The notes beneath the pieces were generated by a model, which searched no databases, was not told the origin of the DNA, and was given only the letters and a program-made list of their open reading frames with translations. The position numbers and the translations under genes are program-made. A stretch of 64,000 nt of DNA from CAZWLY01 sp964634465 (GTDB lineage: Bacteria > Desulfobacterota > Desulfarculia > G963662305): contig CAZWLY010000002.1 in NCBI GenBank assembly GCA_964634465.1, positions 62,001 to 126,000 on the forward strand, written 5' to 3'. Below are positions 24,872 to 33,029 of this stretch, one piece after another; the stretch's first letter is position 1, and each line of letters begins with the position of its first letter.

Positions 24872-26503
24872 TCACTGAACGAAGTGGTACTTCTGCTCCG
24901 CCTTGGGCACGTACCACTTGATCTGGTTCCAGCCGATGCCGGCCGGGGCCGGCTCGATCCCCCGGATCCGCGAGGCGACCACCGGCAGCGCGTCCGGGAC
25001 GTAGAGGAAGGTGTAGGGTTGATCGCGGTGGAGGATTCTCTGGAAGCGGTAGTAGGCCTTTTTTCTGACTTCCTGGTCGAAGGTGGTGCGGGCCGTCTCG
25101 ATCAGTGCATCCACCTCCGGGTTCTTGTAGCCGACAAAGTTGAGGCCGCCCTTCTCGGCCTTGGAGGAATGCCAGACCGCGTTGGGGTCGGGGTCGGCCG
25201 GCAGGGTCCAGCCCAGAATGGTCGCCTCGAACTTGTGTTGGTCGATGAAGTTCTTGATGAACGCCGCCCACTCCACCGCCCGGACCTTGACCTTGATGCC
25301 GATCTGTTTCAGGCGCTCCTGGATGATGATCGCCGTCTTCAGCCGGGCCGAGTTGCCCTGGTTGGTCAGGATGGTGAAGGCGAAGGGCGATCCGTTCTTA
25401 TCCAGGACGCCGTCGCCGTCGCTGTCCGTCCAGCCCGCCTCGGCCAGCAGTTTTTTGGCCTTGGCCGGGTCGAAAGGGTAGGGCTTGAGCGTGGGGTCGT
25501 GGGCCCAGGTGCCGGGCTTGAACGGCCCGTTGGCCGGCTGGCCGTAGCCCAAGAGCACGCCGTCGATGATCTCCTCGACGTTGATGGCGTAGGAAAGCGC
25601 CTGGCGGACGCGGCGGTCGGCGAACATGGGCAGGCGCAGATTGTAGCCGAGGTAGGTGTAGGACGAGGCCGGGTAGCGGTACTTGTTGAACCGGGCCTTG
25701 AAGGCCGGCGAGTCGGTCTGGCGGGCGTACTGGATCGGGGTCAGGCCCATGGAGTCGATGTTGCCGGCCTTGAGTTCCAGGAACATGGTCGCCAGGTCGG
25801 GGATGATCCGGTAGATGATCCGATCCAGGTAAGGCCGTCCCTCGAAGTAGTCGTGGTTGGAGGTCAACACGATCTTGCTCCCGGCCCGCCACTCCAGGAA
25901 CTTGTACGGTCCGGTGCCGATGGGCCGTCTGGCCAGGGGCGAGGTCCGCACGTCCCGGCCTTCGAGCAGGTGCTTGGGCACGATGTCGCTGGCCCAGGCG
26001 TAGAGCGCCCGGGCAAAGGGCTGGTCGTAGTGGACGATGAAGGTGTAGGGGTCCGGGGCCTCGGCCTTGGTGATCCGCAAGAAATCGGCCGCGTAGGGGG
26101 TGGGCGTCTTGGGGTCGGTGACGAAGCGCCAGGTGAAGAGCGCGTCGGCCGAGGTGAAGGGCCGGCCGTCGTGCCAGCGGACGTCCTTTCTGAGCTTGAA
26201 GGTGATGGTCAGCCCGTCCTCGGAAATCCGCCAGCTCTCGGCCAGGCTGGGGGCCAGTTCCAGGTTCTTGTCGATCTTCAACAGACCGTTGAAGACCAAC
26301 CCGGTGACGGCGCTGGAGGAGGAATCCGAGGCGAGATAGGGGATCAGGTTGGAGGCGTCGCCGATGCTGCCCTCGATCATGGCGTCGCCATAGGCCGGAA
26401 CGGCCGGGCCCTTGGCCTTGGGCGGCGGAGGCGCGGGCTCGCTGCAGGCGGCCAGGCTGAGCGCGAGTGCGACCAGGGCGGTGCTTCTCAGTAGACGGGT
26501 CAA
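24872..26503 (-). CDS. Peptide-type ABC transporter substrate-binding lipoprotein (SBP family 5)
   Basis: The 543-residue product is a lipoprotein: LTRLLRSTALVALALSLAAC ends with the lipobox LAAC, so the Cys is lipidated. TTG at 26503 is taken as the start because upstream codons of the longer frame (to 26698) give no signal peptide; no clear ribosome site is seen. The mature part has LAESWRISEDGLTITFKLRK, RPFTSADALFTWRFVTDPKT, GTGPYKFLEWRAGSKIVL and VRQALSYAINVEEIIDGVLL, the family-5 signature region. It likely delivers an oligopeptide or similar solute to the two permeases downstream. Confidence 0.93.
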   Translation of the reverse strand: MTRLLRSTALVALALSLAACSEPAPPPPKAKGPAVPAYGDAMIEGSIGDASNLIPYLASDSSSSAVTGLVFNGLLKIDKNLELAPSLAESWRISEDGLTITFKLRKDVRWHDGRPFTSADALFTWRFVTDPKTPTPYAADFLRITKAEAPDPYTFIVHYDQPFARALYAWASDIVPKHLLEGRDVRTSPLARRPIGTGPYKFLEWRAGSKIVLTSNHDYFEGRPYLDRIIYRIIPDLATMFLELKAGNIDSMGLTPIQYARQTDSPAFKARFNKYRYPASSYTYLGYNLRLPMFADRRVRQALSYAINVEEIIDGVLLGYGQPANGPFKPGTWAHDPTLKPYPFDPAKAKKLLAEAGWTDSDGDGVLDKNGSPFAFTILTNQGNSARLKTAIIIQERLKQIGIKVKVRAVEWAAFIKNFIDQHKFEATILGWTLPADPDPNAVWHSSKAEKGGLNFVGYKNPEVDALIETARTTFDQEVRKKAYYRFQRILHRDQPYTFLYVPDALPVVASRIRGIEPAPAGIGWNQIKWYVPKAEQKYHFVQ

Positions 26504-26865
26504 ACATGGTCGATCGTGGTTGCGGCGGCGGGGAGCGACCGAGCCGGCCCAAGCCGAGATACGGGCAACCAGGCGGCCGAAAGAGGCGAGCGGTGAACCG
26601 CCGCCGCGGCCGCGATCGACCCCGGCGAGGCTCGATTTACCCCGGAGACAGGACATTGGAAAGACAGCCAGTACTCGCAAGGGGAGACCTCCAGACAAAG
26701 ATCATACCCAAAAGGCGCGGTCAGGGAAAGGGGGGCGCTGGAGTGATCGACCGAGGACAGGGGATCATCGTCGGCTCGCGCCTCGACGCCGGGCGCCGTC
26801 TGGGAGCCGTCTCGCCAGGGCGCGGACCGGGGAGGGATGGGGCGAAGGGGCGGCGTCTGTCCGGC
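26504..26865. other. Intergenic region between tupC and the peptide-binding lipoprotein
   Basis: About 360 bp, with no open frame that has a credible start, codon use or homology. It should hold the promoter of the peptide importer, but no convincing -10/-35 pair is visible. G/C-rich without strong repeats. Confidence 0.5.
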
Positions 26866-27885
26866 TCAAACCCAGCGCACGGCCGACGGGGCGAAGCAGA
26901 CCCACACCTTTTTGCCAGGCTGGAGGTTGAGCCGGGCGGCGTCGGGCCGGGCGATTCGGGCGGTCAAGGTCAGCCCGGCCAAGGCGACCGAGACCAGCAC
27001 CCGGCCGGACGGGCCTTCCAGGGTCAGTTGCGAGACCCGGCCGGCCAGTCGGTTCAACTCGTTAGGCGTTCGGGCCGGTTCGAGGGCCAGGGTCAGGGCC
27101 GAGGTCTCCAGGACCGCGGCCGAGGCGTTTTCGGGCGGCGGGGGGGCGGTCAGGGTCTGGCCGTCGGCCAGACGGTGCAGAACTCGGCCCTCGGGGCCTT
27201 CGTCCCACGGGCCGGGGAGGAGGTTGACCGGCCCCTCGCCGGCGATCCGGCCTTGGTGGAGGCTGATGATCCGGTCGGCGACCTCGTTGAGCCAATTGAG
27301 GTCGTGGCTGGCGATGATCAGCGTCGAGCCCCACTCCCGGCTGGCCCGGAGCGAAGCCTCCTTGATCAAGCGGGCGCTGGCCGCGTCCACCGAGGCTACG
27401 GGCTCGTCCAGGAGCAGCACCTCCGGCTTGAGGACCAGGCGGGCGGCCAGGGCGACTCGCTGGGCCTCGCCGCCGGAGAGCCGGGAGTAGGGGCGGCGGG
27501 CGAACTCGTCGGCCGGCAGGCCGACCCAGGCCAGGGCCTCGGCCGCGCGCTGGGCCAGGCGGTCGGTCTCGCCCCGGGCCCGCAATCCGTAGACCACGTT
27601 TTCCAGGACGCTGCGCTTGAGAAGATAGGGCTCTTGCAGCAGGAGCGTCACCCGCCGCCGGTTGGCCGGAGAGCCGAAGCGCTCGCCGCCGGCCAACTCG
27701 ACCCGGCCGCCGCTCGGCGTCAGCACCTGGGCCAGAATGGCCAGGAGCGTCGATTTGCCGCTGCCGTTGGGGCCGATCAGGCCGACGATCGACCCGCGCT
27801 CGATGGTCAGTTCCTCGATCTCCAACGCCTTGGCGGCGCCGTAGTAGTGGATCAGGTTTTCGATGCGGTAGATCGCCCGGCTCAC
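26866..27885 (-). CDS. tupC: Tungstate ABC transporter ATP-binding protein
   Basis: The 339-residue ATPase has Walker A GPNGSGKST, Q-loop LLLQEPYLL, signature RLSGGEAQRVALAARLVLK, Walker B VLLLDEP and the H-loop IASHD. After about residue 235 comes a TOBE-type oxyanion-binding region ending VWVCFAPSAVRWV. The start is a GTG that overlaps the tupB stop (GTGA); the longer frame to 28032 runs inside tupB. With tupB and tupA it forms a tungstate importer. Molybdate cannot be ruled out from the ATPase alone; the tupA sequence decides it. Confidence 0.9.
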   Translation of the reverse strand: MSRAIYRIENLIHYYGAAKALEIEELTIERGSIVGLIGPNGSGKSTLLAILAQVLTPSGGRVELAGGERFGSPANRRRVTLLLQEPYLLKRSVLENVVYGLRARGETDRLAQRAAEALAWVGLPADEFARRPYSRLSGGEAQRVALAARLVLKPEVLLLDEPVASVDAASARLIKEASLRASREWGSTLIIASHDLNWLNEVADRIISLHQGRIAGEGPVNLLPGPWDEGPEGRVLHRLADGQTLTAPPPPENASAAVLETSALTLALEPARTPNELNRLAGRVSQLTLEGPSGRVLVSVALAGLTLTARIARPDAARLNLQPGKKVWVCFAPSAVRWV

Positions 27886-28577
27886 AGCCCGTTCCTCCGC
27901 CTCAAGACCGACAGGCACAGGTTGACGGCCAGGGCGATGATCATCAACACCAGCCCCAGGGCGATGCCGTCGGCGAACTCGCCCTTGCCCGTCTCCAAGG
28001 CGATGGCGGTGGTGATGGTCCGGGTGTGCCACTTGATGTTGCCGCCGACCATCATCGAGATGCCGACCTCGGAGACCACCCGGCCGTAGGCGGCCACCGC
28101 CGCGGCCGCGACGGCGTAGCGGGCTTCCCAGAGCACGGTCCGGACGGTCCGGGACCGGTCGGCGCCCAGGGTGGCCAGGGTGGGGCGGAGGCGCCGGTCT
28201 TGGCTCTCCACGGCGGTGGCGGTGAGGGCGATGATGATCGGCAGGGCCAGTATCGTCTGGCCGATGGCGATGCCGGTCAAGGTGAACAGAAGCCCGGCCT
28301 GGCCCAAGGGACCGTGGCGGGTCAGAAAGGCGTAGACCAACAGCCCGATGACCACCGTCGGCAGGGCCAGCAGGGTGTCGAGCACGGTGCGAATCGGCCG
28401 CTTGGCTCGGAAATCGGCGCAGCCCAGGCCGAAGCCCAGCGGCAACCCGAGGGCCAGGCTGGCCAGCATGGCCAGGGTCGAGACCCGAATCGTGGCCCAG
28501 ACGGCCGAATAGGTCTCCGGGTCGCCGCTGAGAATCAGGGCCAGAGCCTGACTAAAGCCCGAGGCGATAAAGTCCAT
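27882..28577 (-). CDS. tupB: Tungstate ABC transporter permease
   Basis: The 231-residue protein has five to six membrane helices. SLALGLPLGFGLGCADFRAK, LLALPTVVIGLLVYAFLTRHGP and the coupling loop near LATLGADRSRT/AYGRVVSEVGISMMVGGNIK match the TupB/WtpB group. It overlaps tupC by 4 bp. A terminator-like hairpin lies between it and tupA, so tupBC should be expressed at a lower level than tupA. Confidence 0.9.
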   Translation of the reverse strand: MDFIASGFSQALALILSGDPETYSAVWATIRVSTLAMLASLALGLPLGFGLGCADFRAKRPIRTVLDTLLALPTVVIGLLVYAFLTRHGPLGQAGLLFTLTGIAIGQTILALPIIIALTATAVESQDRRLRPTLATLGADRSRTVRTVLWEARYAVAAAAVAAYGRVVSEVGISMMVGGNIKWHTRTITTAIALETGKGEFADGIALGLVLMIIALAVNLCLSVLRRRNGL

Positions 28578-28592
28578 GACCGGGACTTGGGG

Positions 28593-28615
28593 AAAAAGAC
28601 GCGGTCCGGCGTCTT
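28593..28615 (-). terminator. Terminator/attenuator hairpin between tupA and tupB
   Basis: On the minus strand: AAGACGC, loop CGGACC, GCGTCTT then TTT (five T in a row including the stem end). A 7-bp perfect stem with a T-run, 135 bp past the tupA stop and 16 bp before the tupB start. Partial termination would give more binding protein than permease. Confidence 0.65.
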
Positions 28616-28749
28616 CTCTCCCGATCCCCCTTTCCAGAACTTGAGCGGGCCTTCACCCGGTGAAAGCCCTGGTTTGAACCACCGGCCACGGCCCCGGGCC
28701 GAGGATCGGGGCGCGAAGCATGGCCTCGACCCCCGGCGGGCCGGCTCCC

Positions 28750-29583
28750 TCACTGTGCGTTCGGCGTAAAGAGCGGCTTGCCCAGCAGTCTGAACTCGCC
28801 GATGGCCCGCTGGATTCCGGCCGAGGTGATCCAGTCGGCGAACCGGTCGGCCAGGTCCTTTCGGACGGCCGGGCAGCGGGCCGGATTGACCGCCATCACA
28901 CTGTACTGGTTGAACAGGATTTTGTCGCCCTCGACAAGTATTTTCAGCGGCGGCCGGCCCTGGTGGTTGGCCTCGTACTTGATGTAGGTTCCCCGGTCGG
29001 TCAGGGTGTAGGCCCCCCGCTCGGCGGCGAGGTTGATCGTGGCCAGTATGCCCTGGCCGGTCTGGATGTACCAGGCGGCCTTGTCCGGCACGGCCAGCCC
29101 GGCCATCCGCCACAGGCGCTTCTCTTTCTTGTTGGTTCCGGACTCGTCGCCCCGGCTGGCAAAGGCGGCCTTTTTCGCGGCCAGGGCCTTCATCGCCTCC
29201 AGGGCCGACTTGCCCTTGATTCCGGCCGGGTCGGAGGCCGGACCGATGATGACGAAGTCGTTGTACATGACCAGCCGCCGGTCCACGCCGAAGCCGTCGG
29301 CAAGGTATTTCTTCTCCGCCGCCGGAGCGTGGACCATCAGCGCGTCCACGTCGCAGTTGGCGCCCAGCTTCAGGGCCTTGCCGGTGCCCACGGCGATGTA
29401 CTTGAGCTCGATGCCGGTGTCGCGCTTGAATATCGGGGCCAGGTAGTCCAAGAGGCCGGTGTTGGCCGTGGAGGTGGTGGTGGCCAGCTTCAGGGCCGGG
29501 CCGGCGGCCTGGGCCGGGCCGGACGAGATGAACAGAACTGCGACGAGCAGAGCGAAGCACAAGGCGAGGCGGGAACGGATCAT
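28750..29583 (-). CDS. tupA: Tungstate-binding periplasmic protein
   Basis: The 277-residue binding protein has a signal peptide (SRLALCFALLVAVLFISSGP then AQA). The mature start LKLATTTSTANTGLLDYLAP carries the TTTST oxyanion motif diagnostic of TupA, in place of the ModA signature. ESGTNKKEKRLW and AVNPARCPAVRKDLADRFAD also match the family. The start at 29583 follows AGAGGAGACG; a longer frame to 29604 is less likely. High-affinity tungstate uptake would feed the tungsten enzyme AOR encoded at 34.5 kb. An operator-like palindrome overlaps its promoter. Confidence 0.93.
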   Translation of the reverse strand: MIRSRLALCFALLVAVLFISSGPAQAAGPALKLATTTSTANTGLLDYLAPIFKRDTGIELKYIAVGTGKALKLGANCDVDALMVHAPAAEKKYLADGFGVDRRLVMYNDFVIIGPASDPAGIKGKSALEAMKALAAKKAAFASRGDESGTNKKEKRLWRMAGLAVPDKAAWYIQTGQGILATINLAAERGAYTLTDRGTYIKYEANHQGRPPLKILVEGDKILFNQYSVMAVNPARCPAVRKDLADRFADWITSAGIQRAIGEFRLLGKPLFTPNAQ

Positions 29584-29596
29584 CGACGTCTCCTCT

Positions 29597-29604
29597 TTTG
29601 ACAT
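29597..29604 (-). promoter_or_regulatory. Extra half-site in tupA leader
   Basis: ATGTCAAA on the minus strand repeats the half of the upstream palindrome, 32 bp closer to tupA and just before the ribosome site. Could be a second, weaker contact of the same regulator. Confidence 0.3.
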
Positions 29605-29636
29605 TCAGCAATCAGCGGGTGAAGCGGTGGAGACAA

Positions 29637-29654
29637 TATGTCAAATTTGACATA
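29637..29654 (-). promoter_or_regulatory. Perfect 18-bp palindromic operator upstream of tupA
   Basis: TATGTCAAATTTGACATA is its own reverse complement. It overlaps the -10 element of the tupA promoter and lies 54 bp before the start codon, the position expected for a repressor. Sulfate reducers are known to control tup genes with the tungstate-responsive TunR family; whether this is its site cannot be checked here. No regulator gene of that type is adjacent. Confidence 0.6.
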
Positions 29655-29682
29655 ATAAACCCCAAAACGAATTCGGTGTCAA
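29652..29682 (-). promoter_or_regulatory. Sigma70-type promoter for tupABC
   Basis: On the minus strand: -35 TTGACA, then TTATTA or TATTAT at 18 or 19 bp. The -35 is perfect; the -10 end merges with the palindrome. Confidence 0.55.
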
Positions 29683-30001
29683 GGCCGGGACGCCGGCGGT
29701 GGTGATTTTTTTGGGGAACTTTCTCGGTGGGCCGAAAAAAGACCAGGCCGGTTCCACCTTGCGCCCGATAAGGCGGCTTGCAGACTCCGGTCGAGAACCG
29801 GCCCGGCCGGTAAGCGCCTCGCCCCGCAGTGGAGTTCGTTTACGGGACGCGATCCTGCCTTCAGGCTCGGCGGCGGTCGTTTTTTCGGCCGCCTTTGATT
29901 GCGCTCTTGAGCCTGGCCGGGTTGGGCGGTCGCCTTGGCCGCGATCGAATTCGGGGCGGCTCGCCGGGCGGCCGGGTTGGGGCCGTCCCGGCGGCGGCCC
30001 G
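29683..30001. other. Intergenic region between the ferritin-like gene and the tupA promoter
   Basis: About 320 bp with no credible gene. It contains several G/C-rich inverted repeats near 29856-29900 and 29975-30001, one of which (GGGCC ... GGCCC directly after the ferritin-like stop) may help end that transcript, though without a T-run. Confidence 0.4.
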
Positions 30002-30439
30002 TCAGGTCTGGCTCAACTCGGCCAGCTTGGCCTGGTTTTTCCGGCGCAGCTTGGCCGCCGTCTTCAAGGCCCGGCTGACTTCGGGCAGAGCCTTGATCTT
30101 CTCGGCCGCTTGGGTGTAGAAGGCGATGGCCTTGGTTTCCAGCTCGTCGGCCTTGGCCAGCCAAAGCTTAGGCTCGGTCGAGTCGGCGCAGTCTCGATCG
30201 CAGACAAAGGGTCCGCGCTCGAAGTCGGAGATGGGCTCCAGGATCATCTCGGTCACGTTCTCCCGCCGGGCCCGGAGCATGTTGGCTTCGTTCTTTTTGC
30301 AGTTCTTGGCCAGCTCGGCGAACACGGGCTTCAAATCGCCCAGTTCGGCCTTCTGGGCCGCGGCCTGGTAGAAGAGTTTGTCCGCGGCCTCCATCTCGGC
30401 GGCGAAGTTCAGGACGGCGCCAAAGTTCTTGAGGGGCAT
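30002..30439 (-). CDS. Ferritin-like / rubrerythrin-like diiron protein
   Basis: The 145-residue all-helical protein starts MPLKNFGAVLNFAAEMEAAD. Helix positions with Glu (NFAAEMEAADKLFYQAAA; KKNEANMLRARRENVTEM; KADELETKAIAFYTQAA) fit a four-helix ferritin-like fold. Two Cys near the middle (FVCDRDCAD) are extra. The standard ExxH metal motifs are not complete, as the His are missing, so diiron binding is uncertain. The start at 30439 has GGAG upstream; the longer frame to 30487 is less likely. It follows the aldehyde dehydrogenase gene by 52 bp on the same strand. Confidence 0.6.
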   Translation of the reverse strand: MPLKNFGAVLNFAAEMEAADKLFYQAAAQKAELGDLKPVFAELAKNCKKNEANMLRARRENVTEMILEPISDFERGPFVCDRDCADSTEPKLWLAKADELETKAIAFYTQAAEKIKALPEVSRALKTAAKLRRKNQAKLAELSQT

Positions 30440-30491
30440 AATCGCAACTCCGCGAGGGACGGGGGCCGATCGGCCCCCGTCGGTCAACGGT

Positions 30492-31946
30492 TTACAGCCA
30501 GCGGGTGATGACCACCTTGGTGTCGGTGAAGAACTGGAAGATCTCCCGGCCGTGGCCCTTGATGTCGCCGAACATCGACTGGCCCGCGCCGCCGAAGGGG
30601 AAGAAGCTCATCGGCGCGGCGATGCCGATGTTGATCCCGATCATCGACGGCTTGACCTCGTACTTCCACTTGCGGACCGCCTTGCCGGACTCGGTGTAGA
30701 GACAGGCGGCGTTGGCCATGCCCCGGGAGTTGGCGATGGCGATGGCCTCGTCGAGAGTATCGACCTTGATCAGCGCCACCACCGGGCCGAAGATCTCTTC
30801 CTTGGCGATGGTCATCTCCGGGGTGACCTTGTCGAAGACGCAGGGGCCGATGAAGAAGCCGTTTTCGTAGCCGGGCACGGTGATGTCGCGGCCGTCGAGG
30901 ATCAACTCGGCGCCCTCGTCGATGCCTTTCTGGATCATGCCCAGGATCCGCTCCTTGGCCGCGGCCGAGACGACCGGGCCCATGGCGTTCTGTTCGTCGA
31001 GGCCGTCGCCCACGCTCACCTGTTGGGCCGCGGCGACGAATTTCTCCTTGAGCTCCTCGTAGACCTCACTCACGGCCACCAGCAGCGAGCCGGAGAGACA
31101 GCGCTGGCCGGTGCAGCCGTAGAAGGAGGTGATGAGCGACGGCATGGCCGCCTCCAGGTTGGCGTCGGGCATGATGGCGACCACGTTCTTGGCTCCGCCC
31201 AGGGACTGGACCCTTTTCCCCGTCGCCCCGCAGCGCTCGTAGATGTATCTGGCGGTCGGGGTGGAGCCGACGAAGCTGACCCCGGCGATGTCCGGGTGAT
31301 CGAGGATGGCGTTGACCACCTCCCGCGAGCCGTGGACCATGTTCAAGACGCCTTCGGGCAGGCCCAGCTCGTCGATGATCTCGAACATCTTGGTCTGGGT
31401 CATGGGCACCTGCTCGGAGGGCTTGACGATGAAGGTGTTGCCGGTGACGATGGCGTAGGGCAAGAACCAGTAGGGGACCATGGCCGGGAAGTTGAAGGGC
31501 GCGATGCAGGCGAAGACGCCGATCGGCTGCCTTTCCGCGGTGCAGTCGATGCCGGTGGCGATGTCCTCCAGGTTGTAGCCGGTCATCAAGGTGGTCACGC
31601 CGGTGGCGTGCTCCACGTTCTCGATGGCCCGGCGAACCTCGCCCCGGGACTCGTCGATGGCCTTGCCCTGCTCGGTGACCAGCGTCCGGGCGATCTCCTC
31701 GAAGTTGTCTTCGAGGAGTTCCTTCAGGCGGAACAGATACCGGGCCCTGGTCAGGGGCGGGGTGGTCCGCCACTCCCAGAAGGCCGCCTTGGCGGCTTGA
31801 ACCGCCTGGTCCAGATCCTCGGCGGTGGAGTAGGGCACCTGGGCGATCTTCTCGCCTGTGGCCGGATTCCAGACGTCGCCGATCTGGCTCGAACCGGACG
31901 TGACGAATTCGCCGTTGATGTAGTTGGGGATGACGGGTAAGGACAT
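30492..31946 (-). CDS. mmsA: CoA-acylating methylmalonate-semialdehyde-type dehydrogenase
   Basis: The 484-residue aldehyde dehydrogenase opens YINGEFVTSGSSQIGDVWNP. It has CIAPFNFPAMVPYWFLPYAI (the MMSDH hallmark PFNFPxMxPxW), VSFVGSTPTARYIYERCGAT, GAKNVVAIMPDANL, and the active Cys in YGCTGQRCLSGS. PYATVTGNT-like and KPSEQVPMT segments bind NAD. It oxidises methylmalonate or malonate semialdehyde to propionyl-CoA or acetyl-CoA in valine, inositol or propanoate-type catabolism; the exact substrate is open. A FadR-type regulator lies directly upstream on the same strand. Confidence 0.92.
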   Translation of the reverse strand: MSLPVIPNYINGEFVTSGSSQIGDVWNPATGEKIAQVPYSTAEDLDQAVQAAKAAFWEWRTTPPLTRARYLFRLKELLEDNFEEIARTLVTEQGKAIDESRGEVRRAIENVEHATGVTTLMTGYNLEDIATGIDCTAERQPIGVFACIAPFNFPAMVPYWFLPYAIVTGNTFIVKPSEQVPMTQTKMFEIIDELGLPEGVLNMVHGSREVVNAILDHPDIAGVSFVGSTPTARYIYERCGATGKRVQSLGGAKNVVAIMPDANLEAAMPSLITSFYGCTGQRCLSGSLLVAVSEVYEELKEKFVAAAQQVSVGDGLDEQNAMGPVVSAAAKERILGMIQKGIDEGAELILDGRDITVPGYENGFFIGPCVFDKVTPEMTIAKEEIFGPVVALIKVDTLDEAIAIANSRGMANAACLYTESGKAVRKWKYEVKPSMIGINIGIAAPMSFFPFGGAGQSMFGDIKGHGREIFQFFTDTKVVITRWL

Positions 31947-32000
31947 GTTCCCTCCTGACTTGGCCGGCCGGGGCGGACAGGATCGCCCGGCCGCGACTGG

Positions 32001-32735
32001 TTATTGCGAGGCCCCGGTTTCTTTTTCCTGCCGGGCCCTCAGTCTCTCCAAGGCCTCATCGACCTCGACGACGTGGTTGAACATCTCCGCCTCGGCCCTG
32101 TCGGCGTCGCCAGCCTTGATGGCTTCGAGCACCCGCTGGTGGGCGGCCAGCACCCGCTCGCCGAAGGCTATATCGGGCTTGAGCTTGAGCTTGCTTTCTT
32201 CGAGCAGGCCGTTGACGAAATCCAGGATCAACACCAGGACCGGGTTGCCGCTGGCTCGGGCCAGCAGGCGATGGAAGTTGATCTCGTGCCGGGCGCCGAC
32301 GATACTCTCCCCCCGGTCCAGATCGGCCCGGCAGGCCCGGTTCATGGCCTCCAACTGCTCGATCTCGACCGGGCTGAGCCGGCCCGCCGCCCGCCGGGCC
32401 AGATAGGGTTCGATGACCTTGCGGGTCTCGCTCAGATCGGTCACCGAGACGTCTCTGAAGTGGAGGAAGTTGGCGATCGACTCCCGGGTGGTGGCCAGGT
32501 CCACTTCAGAGACGAAGGCCCCGCCGCCGGCCCCCTTTTTGATCTCCAGGAAGCCCAGCACCTCGAGCGCCCGCAAGGCTTCGCGCAGGGTGTGCTTGGA
32601 GACGCCCAGCTCTTCGAGGAGTTCCTTTTCCGGCGGCAGCCTGTCGCCGGGGGCGAGCTGGCCGGTCAAGACGGCCTCCCTGATCTGGCGAACGATTTCC
32701 AGTGAGATCTTGTCGCGGCCGACAGGCTTGAACAT
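32001..32735 (-). CDS. GntR-family (FadR/FCD) transcriptional regulator
   Basis: The 244-residue regulator has an N-terminal winged helix (residues 5-70: SLEIVRQIREAVLTGQLAPG, PPEKELLEELGVSKHTLREA). The C-terminal FCD ligand domain contains the metal-binding Asp/His pattern (INFHRLLARASGNPVLVLIL). It is 54 bp upstream of mmsA and is its likely regulator. A 20-bp near-palindrome sits 82-101 bp before its start. Confidence 0.93.
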   Translation of the reverse strand: MFKPVGRDKISLEIVRQIREAVLTGQLAPGDRLPPEKELLEELGVSKHTLREALRALEVLGFLEIKKGAGGGAFVSEVDLATTRESIANFLHFRDVSVTDLSETRKVIEPYLARRAAGRLSPVEIEQLEAMNRACRADLDRGESIVGARHEINFHRLLARASGNPVLVLILDFVNGLLEESKLKLKPDIAFGERVLAAHQRVLEAIKAGDADRAEAEMFNHVVEVDEALERLRARQEKETGASQ

Positions 32736-32816
32736 GGTTTCCGGTCCTCGATTGAGCTCGATTCAATGGGCCTAGCCGCCACATAACAGCCGGAACGGCT
32801 CCTGGTCAAGAAAAAA

Positions 32817-32836
32817 ATAACCAAATATTTGGGTAT
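32817..32836. promoter_or_regulatory. Near-perfect 20-bp palindrome, candidate operator of the GntR regulator
   Basis: ATAACCAAATATTTGGGTAT; only one symmetric pair mismatches, and the inner 12 bases (CCAAATATTTGG) are perfect. It lies in an AT-rich island between the divergent regulator and PAS-protein genes. Confidence 0.5.
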
Positions 32837-33029
32837 TTGATAACCTGTTGATGTAATGACTGGATAGCAGTAACATTGTCGGGCGCGGCGCCGCCGGAAA
32901 GGTCGTTGGCTTGCCGGGCCGTTCGCTCTGAGGCCGTTTTCAGGTTCGCCCGGAACGTAAATAGCGTTTTTTAAGACCCGCCGCCCAGAAATCTCTAAAC
33001 TCGATCGAGCAAGCGGCCGAAGAATAGTC

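Noticed and set aside
28670..28700. tRNA-like T-arm (GGTTTGAACCACC)
   Set aside because: No matching acceptor or anticodon arm around it; no other tRNA signature in the window.
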